A DNA stretch of 13,522 nucleotides. It comes from Elusimicrobiota bacterium (lineage in GTDB: Bacteria > Elusimicrobiota > Elusimicrobia > O2-12-FULL-59-9). Shown here piece after piece: positions 1-6,948 of this stretch. Every line of letters begins with the position of its first letter. Positions within the stretch are counted from its first letter, which is position 1. Both the position numbers and the translations under genes were made by a program. The notes under the pieces were generated by a model. The model saw only the letters and a program-made list of their open reading frames with translations, did no database searches and was not told the origin of the DNA. Location: positions 1-13,522 of the forward strand of contig JACQRQ010000048.1 of assembly GCA_016206405.1 (NCBI GenBank). The letters are read 5' to 3'.

Positions 1-677
1 CGCTTTTCAATGGGTTTGGCGTAACGCTCGCCGCGCACGACGGTCTGGACATAGATGCCGGGGGTATGGACCCTCTCGGGATCGAGCGCCCCCGCGGCGG
101 CGACCGATTCGACTTCCGCGATCGTCGTCTCCGCGGCGGTGGCCATCACGGCGTTGAAATTCCTGGCGGTTTTGCGAAAAACGAGATTGCCCATCTCATC
201 CGCCTGGTGGGCCCTCACAAAGGCGAAGTCGGCTCCGAGAGGCTTCTCCAAGACGTGCCACTTCCCGTCGATCTGGCGCGTTTCTTTGCCTTCGGCCACG
301 ACCGTGCCGTAGCCGGTGGGGGTGTAAAAACCGCCGATGCCGGCGCCCTGGGCCCGGATGCGCTCGGCCAGAGTCCCCTGAGGCGTCCACTCCACTTCCA
401 GCCTGCCTTCCAGGACCAGCTTTTCAAATACGGCGCACTCTCCGCCGTACGACATGATCATCTTTTTCACCTGGCCGTTTTTGAGCAGCAGGCCGATGCC
501 GTGCTCGTCCGTCCCGGCGTTGTTGGAGATCAAAGTCAGGTTCTTCACCCCGGCATCCGCCAGGGCCCGGATGAGATTCTCCGGGATCCCGCACAGGCCG
601 AACCCTCCCAGCATGATGCTGGCCCCGTCGAAAACCCGGCGCACGGCCTCCTTGGAACTCCCGGCTATTTTGGACAT
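1..677 (-). CDS. scoA: 3-oxoacid CoA-transferase subunit A (partial, C-terminus cut by window edge)
   Basis: The 225 residues visible match the alpha subunit of succinyl-CoA:3-ketoacid / acetoacetate CoA-transferases, which move CoA between succinyl- or acyl-CoA and a 3-oxoacid in the cytoplasm. Family hallmarks seen are GGFGLCGIPENLI near residue 20, SNNAGTDEHGIGLLL, a long TPQGTLAERIRAQGAGIGGFY-type segment, GNLVFRKTARNFN, and HTPGIYVQTV near the end. The subunit is normally about 230-240 residues, so only a few are missing beyond base 1. The catalytic glutamate lies in the beta subunit, which would be expected just past the left edge. The ATG at 677 has an AAGGG motif upstream and follows the methyltransferase stop by 23 bases, so the gene looks like the distal part of the same transcript. 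Whether it acts on acetoacetate or another acyl group cannot be told. AtoD is an alternative name. Confidence 0.9.
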   Translation of the reverse strand, partial: MSKIAGSSKEAVRRVFDGASIMLGGFGLCGIPENLIRALADAGVKNLTLISNNAGTDEHGIGLLLKNGQVKKMIMSYGGECAVFEKLVLEGRLEVEWTPQGTLAERIRAQGAGIGGFYTPTGYGTVVAEGKETRQIDGKWHVLEKPLGADFAFVRAHQADEMGNLVFRKTARNFNAVMATAAETTIAEVESVAAAGALDPERVHTPGIYVQTVVRGERYAKPIEK

Positions 678-700
678 TTAACCCTTGCGACGGCGCTCCG

Positions 701-1414
701 CTATTTGAGGCAAGTGAAAACGAAATGCGGCGGCAAGTTTCTCAACTCCAGCTGCGTATCCACCTCGCGGAAATAGTATTTCAGCAGCGGGATCAGGTGC
801 GTCGTGAACTGATAGGCCACGAAGCGGCCCCCGCGATTGAGCAGGCCGCACGTCTTGCCCAGCAAACGGCGCCGCCCCGGGGGATCAAAAAAACTGAACG
901 GAATTCCGGAGACGATCACGTCAGCGCCGTCCAGGCGCTGCGCCCGGAGTATTTCGTCGATATTCTGGACGTCTCCCTGGACGACGCGCAGCTTGGGATC
1001 GCGGATACGGTTTAGAGCCTTCACGAAATTCGCGTTTCTTTCCACCGCCACCAGAACGCCGTCGGCGGGCAGCTCCGCCAAGATGCGCCGCGTGATCACG
1101 CCCTCCGCCGGGCCATACTCCACGACGACCCGGGCTCGCTTGATGTCCATCGCCTTGAGGACCCTCTTGATCACGTACTTGGTGCTCGGAGCGACGGAGG
1201 CGACGGCTTTGTCCCGCAAAAACGCCGCCAAATACGAGAATGGGCTGTCCGGATTGTACTCCAAAAGCCTGGGCTTGTTCTCCGTCCTGGCCAAGCGAAT
1301 TTCCTTTTTCATCAGCATTTTGAGGCCAAGGCAGCCGTTTTTAAACAGCTTCTCGACATCCTGATCGAAAAAACCCTCAATCTGGTCCAAGAAGTCCCTG
1401 TCCGTCGCCCGCAT
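701..1414 (-). CDS. Class I SAM-dependent methyltransferase, phospholipid N-methyltransferase (PmtA)-like
   Basis: A 237-residue Rossmann-type methyltransferase. Seen in the sequence are a PmtA-like lead-in FLRDKAVASVAPSTKYV (residues 65-81), SAM motif I EYGPAEG (99-105), the acidic-loop region AVERN (123-127), GDVQN (147-151), the motif IV-like VSGIPFS (168-174), and an end with NLPPHFVF (226-233). The SGIPFS and NLPPxFVx signatures resemble bacterial phosphatidylethanolamine N-methyltransferases and their KsgA-like relatives. Methylation of a membrane lipid is therefore the best inference, but an rRNA or small-molecule target is not excluded. The first 60 residues are unlike the family and carry no signal peptide. 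The start ATG overlaps the metK stop by one base (TAATG), so it is probably translationally coupled to the enzyme that makes its cofactor. Confidence 0.72.
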   Translation of the reverse strand: MRATDRDFLDQIEGFFDQDVEKLFKNGCLGLKMLMKKEIRLARTENKPRLLEYNPDSPFSYLAAFLRDKAVASVAPSTKYVIKRVLKAMDIKRARVVVEYGPAEGVITRRILAELPADGVLVAVERNANFVKALNRIRDPKLRVVQGDVQNIDEILRAQRLDGADVIVSGIPFSFFDPPGRRRLLGKTCGLLNRGGRFVAYQFTTHLIPLLKYYFREVDTQLELRNLPPHFVFTCLK

Positions 1415-2619
1415 TACACGCCCGCCAGCACTTTCTTGCCTTTGGGCTTGAGGAAGGCTTCGCGGTTGAGCAAGTCGGCCTTGTCGGTCTTTTCCCAGGT
1501 GAAATCGGCCTCGCTGCGGCCGAAGTGGCCGTAGGCCGCGGTCTTCTGGTAAATAGGCCGGCGCAGCTTGAGATGCTGGATGATGTCCCTGGGAGTCAAG
1601 CCGAAATTTTTTCGCACCAACTGGACGATCAAACCGTCGTCGACCTTTCCGGTCCCGTGCGTATCCACGTAGAGACCCACCGGCTCGGCCACGCCGATCG
1701 CGTAGGCGATCTGGATGGTCAGCTCATCGGCCAGCCCCGCGGCCACTAGATTTTTCGCCACGTAGCGCGCCATATAGCAGGCGGAGCGGTCCACCTTGGT
1801 CGGGTCCTTGCCGGAGAAGGCTCCGCCGCCGTGGGGAGCGCGGCCGCCGTAGGTATCAACGATGATTTTGCGTCCGGTCAAGCCCGTGTCCGACGCGGGA
1901 CCGCCGATCAAGAACTTGCCGGTCGGGTTGATCAGAAAGCGCGTTTCGCCGTCCAAAAGCCGCCGGTTGATAACGGGCCGTATGACGGCGTCGATGATCT
2001 GAGCGCGGGCCTTTTCGGTGATGCTTTTGCCGCTCTTGTCGAGGATCTCTTCGGTGTGCTGGCTGGAGATCACCACGGTGTCCACCCGCAGCGGGCGGCC
2101 GTCCAAATACTCCACGGTCACCTGCGATTTGCCGTCGGGCCCCAGGAACGGAAGCGTCCCGTTCTTGCGGACCTCCGCGAGACGGCGGCTGAGTTGATGA
2201 GCCAACACGATCGGCAGAGGCATCAACTCCGGGGTTTCACGGCAGGCATAGCCGACCATGAGCCCTTGATCGCCGGCGCCGCCCGTGTCCACGCCTTGGG
2301 CGATGTCGGGCGATTGCCGGCCGATGGCGTTCAAGACCCCGCAGCTCTGGTCGCTGAAGCCGTAGCGGCCGTGCGTATAGCCGATTTGAGCGATCACCCG
2401 GCGAACCAGGGCATCTACGTCCACATACGTCTTGGTGGTTATTTCCCCGCCGACAATGACCATGCCTCGCGTCACAAACGTCTCGCAGGCGACCCGTCCA
2501 TTGGGATCCTCGGCGAGCACCGCGTCCAAAACGGCGTCGGAAATCTGATCGCAAACCTTGTCGGGATGCCCCTCCGTCACGGACTCCGAGGTAATCAACT
2601 GCCGGCCCGATGCTTTCAT
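1414..2619 (-). CDS. metK: S-adenosylmethionine synthetase
   Basis: Makes S-adenosylmethionine from methionine and ATP in the cytoplasm. The 401-residue product has the complete family signature: TEGHPDK (residues 15-21), GGAGDQG (113-119) and the phosphate-binding GGGAFSGKDPTKVDRS (264-279), with normal overall length. I chose the ATG at 2619 over the in-frame TTG at 2625. A clean GGAGGG (2629-2634) sits nine bases before the ATG but only three before the TTG, and SESVTEGHPDK lies at the usual distance from this start. The gene follows the nucleotidyltransferase by 16 bases and overlaps the methyltransferase by one, so it is an internal operon gene. There is no room upstream for a SAM riboswitch or its own promoter, so it is probably co-transcribed with the glycan genes. 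Confidence 0.97.
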   Translation of the reverse strand: MKASGRQLITSESVTEGHPDKVCDQISDAVLDAVLAEDPNGRVACETFVTRGMVIVGGEITTKTYVDVDALVRRVIAQIGYTHGRYGFSDQSCGVLNAIGRQSPDIAQGVDTGGAGDQGLMVGYACRETPELMPLPIVLAHQLSRRLAEVRKNGTLPFLGPDGKSQVTVEYLDGRPLRVDTVVISSQHTEEILDKSGKSITEKARAQIIDAVIRPVINRRLLDGETRFLINPTGKFLIGGPASDTGLTGRKIIVDTYGGRAPHGGGAFSGKDPTKVDRSACYMARYVAKNLVAAGLADELTIQIAYAIGVAEPVGLYVDTHGTGKVDDGLIVQLVRKNFGLTPRDIIQHLKLRRPIYQKTAAYGHFGRSEADFTWEKTDKADLLNREAFLKPKGKKVLAGV

Positions 2620-2635
2620 CTTCAATAACCCTCCG

Positions 2636-3670
2636 CTACGATTTGGCCATCAAAATGGCGTCAACATAGTCCACGGCGTCATCGGTCACGCTGCCGTTGG
2701 CGCCGACGATGCAATTCGACAAACGAACCTTTTTTCCGACGCAGACCTTGGGGAACAGTATACTATTTTTTACAACCGCGCGCGCCATGATTCTCGCCTC
2801 GCGGCCGACCACCGAGTGCGGCCCGACCACGGCGCCGGCCCCCACCCGGCATAGGGATGAAAGCAGGCAAGGCGGCTTTAAGACCGCCTCAGGATGGATC
2901 CGGCTTCCCTGCCCCACCCAGATTCCCGGCCGGAGCTGCCGCGCGCCCAGTTCCAGGCGCACGCGCCCGTCAAGGGCGTCGCGCTGGCAGCGCCGGTACT
3001 CCTCCAAATTGCCGATATCGCACCAATAACCCGCAAAAAGAAAACCAAAAATACTTTTTTTCCGCTTCAAGAGCAGCGGCCACAACTGATGGCCGAAATC
3101 GTAAGGTCGGCCGGAGGGAATATAGCGGAAGACCTCCGGATCGTAGACGTAAATGCCGGTGTTCACCGTGTTGGAGAAAACGTCCCCCCAACTGGGCTTT
3201 TCATAAAAACCCCGGATGCGGCACTGAGCGTCGGTCTTGGTCACCCCGTATTGAAAACGGTGGTCCACCGCCTTGAGCACCATCGTCGCCAGAGCCCGCT
3301 TGCGCTTGTGAAAGCGCATCACCTCCTCCAGGCGGATTTCGCTGACGCCGTCACCGGAGAGGACGAAAAACGGCTCGCCTCTGAAGAAGGAAGCCATTTT
3401 GCGGACCGCCCCCGCGGTTCCCATGAGCTCGCGCTCCAAGGAGTAGGTGATGCGCATTCCCCAAGGGGAGCCCCCCCTGCAAAAAGACCGGATCTCCCCG
3501 GCTTGGGAGTGCAGGTTGACGACCACGTCCTTGACGCCCTGGCGCTTGAGGTTGTCCAAGACATGGCCCAGAACCGGCCTATCCATGACCGGAACGAGGG
3601 GCTTGGGCACTTGATAGGTGAGCGGCCTCAGGCGCGTGCCTTCACCCGCCGCCAGCAGAAATACTTTCAT
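2636..3670 (-). CDS. Sugar-1-phosphate nucleotidyltransferase with left-handed beta-helix tail (mannose-1-P guanylyltransferase-like)
   Basis: 344 residues. The N-terminal two thirds is an NTP-transferase domain: LAAGEGTRLRPLT (residues 6-18) binds the nucleotide, PKP (22-24) follows, GTAGAV (84-89) is the base/sugar loop, GDG (106-108) carries the metal-binding aspartate, and YEKPS, NTGIYVYDPEV and WCDIGNLEEY follow in family order. From about residue 250 there are hexapeptide-like repeats (VGQGSRIHPEAVL, VGAGAVVGPHSVVG, VGKKVRLSNCIVG) of the left-handed beta-helix type found in GDP-mannose and ADP-glucose pyrophosphorylases. The reaction is sugar-1-phosphate plus NTP to NDP-sugar plus pyrophosphate. 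GDP-mannose is a guess supported by the mutase and DPM1-like neighbours; glucose-1-phosphate is possible. The start ATG has a very strong GGAGGAGG only two bases away. It would feed activated sugar to the neighbouring glycosyltransferases. Confidence 0.85.
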   Translation of the reverse strand: MKVFLLAAGEGTRLRPLTYQVPKPLVPVMDRPVLGHVLDNLKRQGVKDVVVNLHSQAGEIRSFCRGGSPWGMRITYSLERELMGTAGAVRKMASFFRGEPFFVLSGDGVSEIRLEEVMRFHKRKRALATMVLKAVDHRFQYGVTKTDAQCRIRGFYEKPSWGDVFSNTVNTGIYVYDPEVFRYIPSGRPYDFGHQLWPLLLKRKKSIFGFLFAGYWCDIGNLEEYRRCQRDALDGRVRLELGARQLRPGIWVGQGSRIHPEAVLKPPCLLSSLCRVGAGAVVGPHSVVGREARIMARAVVKNSILFPKVCVGKKVRLSNCIVGANGSVTDDAVDYVDAILMAKS

Positions 3671-3688
3671 ATCCTCCTCCCATGCCGG

Positions 3689-4522
3689 CTAAAACCGGCA
3701 ATGCGGAAACCTCCAACCCCGATACGCGAAGAAAATCTGAGTGAGCCGGTGCAAAAGATGATATTCCCAGGCGCCGCGATGCTTATGAAAATATCTCAAC
3801 AGGCTCAAGCAAGATTCCATCTCCAGCCACTGCGTCGGGCGCCGGTTGACGCCGCCGGGCAAGGAGGCTTGCGCGCCCGGAAAGCTCACCGTGCTCCAGC
3901 CACACCGCCGCGCCCGGCGGCACCAATCCAAATCCTGATAATGCATTAGAAACGACTCATCCAAAGGCCCCACCCGCGCATACGCCTCGCGGCGTATCGC
4001 CAAAAATGCCTTCGCGCTCCAGTCCACCCGGCGCGCCCCGCGCCCCCGGCCGTTCCATAAATAGCACAAACGGAGGGGCGCCGGCAAAGCCAGCCTGCAC
4101 AAATAAGAAGCTAAATTCGGAAAGGGGCCGGCGCTCGCCAGGGGTTTTCCCCGGGCGTCCAAAAGCCGTCCTCCGACGATGCCCACTTCATCGGGCGCCT
4201 GGGCGAAGAACTTTTTAAGCTCGCTTAAGGCGGCCGGAGCCAATTGGGCGCGCTGATCCAACAAAACGAGCAGCGGAGCTCTCGCTTCCGACATCGCCCG
4301 GTTGGCCGCCTGGGAAAAACCGGCGTTGCCGCCGGATGCGAGAATTCGCGCCTCGGAAAATCCGCTCTCTATCTGCCTCCACCTCACCCGGTCGGAGCCG
4401 TTGTCGACCACCAGGACCTCGCAGCTTGCCGCCGTTTGCGCCCGGCGCACGGATTTCAGGCAGCCGGCCAAACCTTCCTCATCCAAATAGTGCACGACGA
4501 TGATCGAAAAATCGGGAATCAT
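3689..4522 (-). CDS. Family 2 glycosyltransferase (rhamnosyltransferase-like)
   Basis: A 277-residue GT-A fold enzyme of the rhamnosyltransferase / WcaA-like group. Seen are FSIIVVHYLDEEGLAGCLKSV at the N-terminus, VVDNGSD (residues 38-44), GGNAGFSQAANRAM (64-77) typical of this subgroup, and the C-terminal pair of an acceptor-side loop (GPLDESFLMHYQDLDWCRRARRCGW) and a late HKHRG segment. The metal-binding site, usually LNPD in this subgroup, reads LLDQRAQL (87-94), so only one aspartate is in place. No membrane segment is evident and the protein is probably cytoplasmic and membrane-associated. Its ATG overlaps the flippase-GT4 stop as ATGA, which implies translational coupling. Donor and acceptor cannot be deduced. 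The stop codon lies inside a small TGCCGG...CCGGCA hairpin. Confidence 0.85.
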   Translation of the reverse strand: MIPDFSIIVVHYLDEEGLAGCLKSVRRAQTAASCEVLVVDNGSDRVRWRQIESGFSEARILASGGNAGFSQAANRAMSEARAPLLVLLDQRAQLAPAALSELKKFFAQAPDEVGIVGGRLLDARGKPLASAGPFPNLASYLCRLALPAPLRLCYLWNGRGRGARRVDWSAKAFLAIRREAYARVGPLDESFLMHYQDLDWCRRARRCGWSTVSFPGAQASLPGGVNRRPTQWLEMESCLSLLRYFHKHRGAWEYHLLHRLTQIFFAYRGWRFPHCRF

Positions 4523-6948
4523 GCGCGCGCGCAGACGCGCGCCAGTTTTTCATAAAACCGGCGCGTCGCTTCGGCGATCCTTTGATGCGTGTAAAACTTG
4601 AGGACGCGCTCTCGCCCCATCTCCCCCAGGCGCTTGCGGTGCCCCGGATTTTCGGCCAAGAGCTTGAGGCAGCGGTATAAATTTCCGAGGTCCTTTTCTT
4701 GAAACACCATGCCCCCTTCCCCCACCAGCCGGCCCATCTCCGCCGAGCTGGAGCTCACTACCGGCACGCCGCAGGCCATGGCCTCCACCAGCGCCTGCCC
4801 GAAACGCTCCTTCCAGCCGGGCAGGGAGACGGAGGGCAGCACCAGGATGTCCAAGCTCTGAATCCACGAAGCCGCTTCCCCGGCCGGAACCCGGCCGTGC
4901 AGCCGAACGCGCGCGCGCAGCTTGGCATCGGCGGCGATTCTTCGGGCCAACTCGGGCCGCAGCGGGCCGTCGCCCAAAAACAGAAGACGGCAGGACTCCG
5001 GCAGCCGCGCGAAAGCCTCGAGCAGAAGCAAAAGGCCTTTTTCCGGCGCCAGGCGCCCGGCATAGCCGATGAGGACCTCATCGCCTATCTCCAATTCCAG
5101 GCGGCGCGGGCGCTCAAGACCCGGCCTAAAACTCTCCGGATCCACGCCGAACTGAGGAATGACGGCCACGGGTTTCAGGAAATTTTTACGCTCCAGCACT
5201 TCGCGGGCCTCTTGGGTTCCGGCGATGGCGCCCTGCGCCGATTGATGCACCCGGCTCTCCACCCACGCATACGGAAAGTCGTATTGTTGATAGATATTTT
5301 GCCAGCTGAAAAAAACCAAGGGAATTGCCAGACGCGACGCCTCCCTGCCCGCCTGATAGGCCGCCAGGCTCAATGGCTCCTCATCCAAATGGATCCAATC
5401 CGGTCTTTGACGCCGAATTACCTTCGCCAATCCCGGGAGCCATACAAAACGTGAATTTCCGAAAGACACGGGCTTAAGCGGAATGTAGCGGACCTTCGAT
5501 TCGGCCGCGCGGGCGCCGTTGGCCGCCGGGATGACCGCCGTCACATCCCAAAAATCAGCCAGGTGCTCGACTTTTTTCCGGAAGGCGTCGGAACCGGCGG
5601 ACAGGGAAATGAAGAGCACTTTCGCGCCGGGCGGCATCGATCCTCCCCCGGCCTGGCCGCGCCGCCCGGCGGCCGCCAAATGCGCGGCCGGCCCCGGGCG
5701 CGCGGAGGACTCCAAGAACGCCCTGCCGAAAGCAAACAACGTCATCTGCCCCGCCACCGCGGCCCAGGCCGCCCCGATGTAGCCGAAACTTGGAATCAAA
5801 AGGAAATCCATGAGCGCGTTGGCTCCCAACCCGGCGGCGGCGGCTCGAGCTCCGCGAGCGGCGCCCCCTCCGGCGATCAAAACGCCCAACAGGATGGCGT
5901 TTGGAAACGCGAACAACAACCCCAGGGATAAAACGCTCAACGAAAAACCGGCGGGAAGAAAAGAGGGGCCGTACAACAACGACACCAATCTGGATTTAAG
6001 AAATATCAACGCCAAAGCCGTGATGCCTCCTGCCACCGCCAGCCTGCCGGCCCAGGCCCGCCACAGGGGATAGAACTCCTCGGCCCTCCGCCGGGGCAGC
6101 TCCGAAAAGGCCGGGAACCCCGCCATCATCAGGATGCAGGGCAGGATTCCCGCCGCCGCGACGATGCGTTCCGAAGCGGAGTACCAGCCGACCTCCTGGG
6201 CGCTCCTGCCTAGAACCGGCAGCAAGACGGCGTCGATTTTCATCATCGAAGCCAAGGCCATAGTCGTCGCGGCCAATGCGGCCGATTCGGGCCTGACCAT
6301 TTTTGCGAAGGACTCTCCGAAAGCGACGACGACCCGATCGAGGTGAAATCGGACGATCCCCCATCCCAATAAGCCCCCAAAAGCATAGCCTGCCGCCAAA
6401 ACCCATGCGATCTCCCGCAGGGTCCCCCCGCGAAGCAGCACCCAAGCGCCGAAAGCCAGAAGCCCGGCTTGAATGATAAATTTCAAGACCGCTTCCAAGC
6501 TGGAATTTCGAAGGGACGCCAGCAAAGCGCAAAAAAATTCAAAGAGATTCCGGCACCAATGCCCTAAAAGGAGCACGGCCAACAGGGCAAGATCGGGATG
6601 GGCGGCGCCGCGGCCGCCTAGGCCAACCCACAGCAACATCATCACCGGCGCGCAGGAGAAAAGCTTGAAGGCGAGCCCCGCGCCGGCGATGCGTCCCAGC
6701 GACTCTCCTCCGGCGGCCGCTCGGCGGGCGGATACGGCGTTGACTCCCAAATCCGCGAGGGTCACGGCCAGCAGGCCCAGCGTATAAAGGTATATGAAGC
6801 GCCCGAAAACCTGCGCGCCTTGGAAGCGGGCGATCAAAATGAACAACAGAATTTGAAAAGCCCGGCTTGCCGCGCCCAACGACTTGACGACGATGTCCGG
6901 CCGCAGCCGGAACTGCAGTTGCGGTTTTAGGCGACCCGGTGCACCCAT
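4519..6948 (-). CDS. Fusion of Wzx/MATE-like polysaccharide flippase and GT4 glycosyltransferase
   Basis: An 809-residue single frame with two domains. Residues about 15-415 are highly hydrophobic, with many predicted membrane helices and a flippase-like opening (KSLGAASRAFQILLFILIARFQG), fitting lipid-linked oligosaccharide exporters of the Wzx type. A short Ala/Gly/Arg-rich linker follows. Residues 438-809 are a GT4 retaining glycosyltransferase: GYAGRLAPEKG (628-638), FLGDGPLRPEL (657-667), LHGRVP, and the EX7E catalytic pair E714/E722 within ERFGQALVEAMACG. Met438 (ATG at 5637) is preceded by GGGGGAGGA three bases upstream, so the GT4 half may also be made alone, or the frame may be two genes joined by stop loss or an assembly error. 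The start at 6948 lies inside the mutase gene (22-base overlap), with GGCGGA upstream. The 3' end overlaps the next GT2 by four bases. Confidence 0.85.
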   Translation of the reverse strand: MGAPGRLKPQLQFRLRPDIVVKSLGAASRAFQILLFILIARFQGAQVFGRFIYLYTLGLLAVTLADLGVNAVSARRAAAGGESLGRIAGAGLAFKLFSCAPVMMLLWVGLGGRGAAHPDLALLAVLLLGHWCRNLFEFFCALLASLRNSSLEAVLKFIIQAGLLAFGAWVLLRGGTLREIAWVLAAGYAFGGLLGWGIVRFHLDRVVVAFGESFAKMVRPESAALAATTMALASMMKIDAVLLPVLGRSAQEVGWYSASERIVAAAGILPCILMMAGFPAFSELPRRRAEEFYPLWRAWAGRLAVAGGITALALIFLKSRLVSLLYGPSFLPAGFSLSVLSLGLLFAFPNAILLGVLIAGGGAARGARAAAAGLGANALMDFLLIPSFGYIGAAWAAVAGQMTLFAFGRAFLESSARPGPAAHLAAAGRRGQAGGGSMPPGAKVLFISLSAGSDAFRKKVEHLADFWDVTAVIPAANGARAAESKVRYIPLKPVSFGNSRFVWLPGLAKVIRRQRPDWIHLDEEPLSLAAYQAGREASRLAIPLVFFSWQNIYQQYDFPYAWVESRVHQSAQGAIAGTQEAREVLERKNFLKPVAVIPQFGVDPESFRPGLERPRRLELEIGDEVLIGYAGRLAPEKGLLLLLEAFARLPESCRLLFLGDGPLRPELARRIAADAKLRARVRLHGRVPAGEAASWIQSLDILVLPSVSLPGWKERFGQALVEAMACGVPVVSSSSAEMGRLVGEGGMVFQEKDLGNLYRCLKLLAENPGHRKRLGEMGRERVLKFYTHQRIAEATRRFYEKLARVCARA
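5635..5649 (-). promoter_or_regulatory. Internal Shine-Dalgarno and ATG at the flippase/GT4 border
   Basis: On the minus strand GGGGGAGGA (5649-5641) is followed after three bases by ATG (5637), exactly where GT4 homology begins (MPPGAKVLFISLS). It is among the strongest ribosome binding sites in the window and is comparable to the tightly spaced GGAGGAGG before the nucleotidyltransferase. It suggests either a separate GT4 translation start or a relic of two ancestral genes. Confidence 0.55.

Noticed and set aside
66..776. Long plus-strand frame opposite scoA
   Set aside because: It is antisense to clear CoA-transferase coding sequence and has no recognisable domain. The same applies to long plus-strand frames opposite metK (1831-2628), the nucleotidyltransferase (2894-3949), the fusion gene (4699-5454) and tlyA/HEAT (10373-11165).
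2617..2625. TTG at 2625 as the metK start
   Set aside because: It lies only three bases from the GGAGGG. ATG 2619 has ideal spacing and gives the usual N-terminus.
2620..2700. SAM riboswitch upstream of metK
   Set aside because: Only 16 bases separate the metK start from the preceding gene, leaving no room for an aptamer.
3683..3700. TGCCGG...CCGGCA hairpin as a terminator between the GT2 and nucleotidyltransferase genes
   Set aside because: The stem is only 6 bp, has no T run on the minus strand, and overlaps a stop codon inside a continuous operon.
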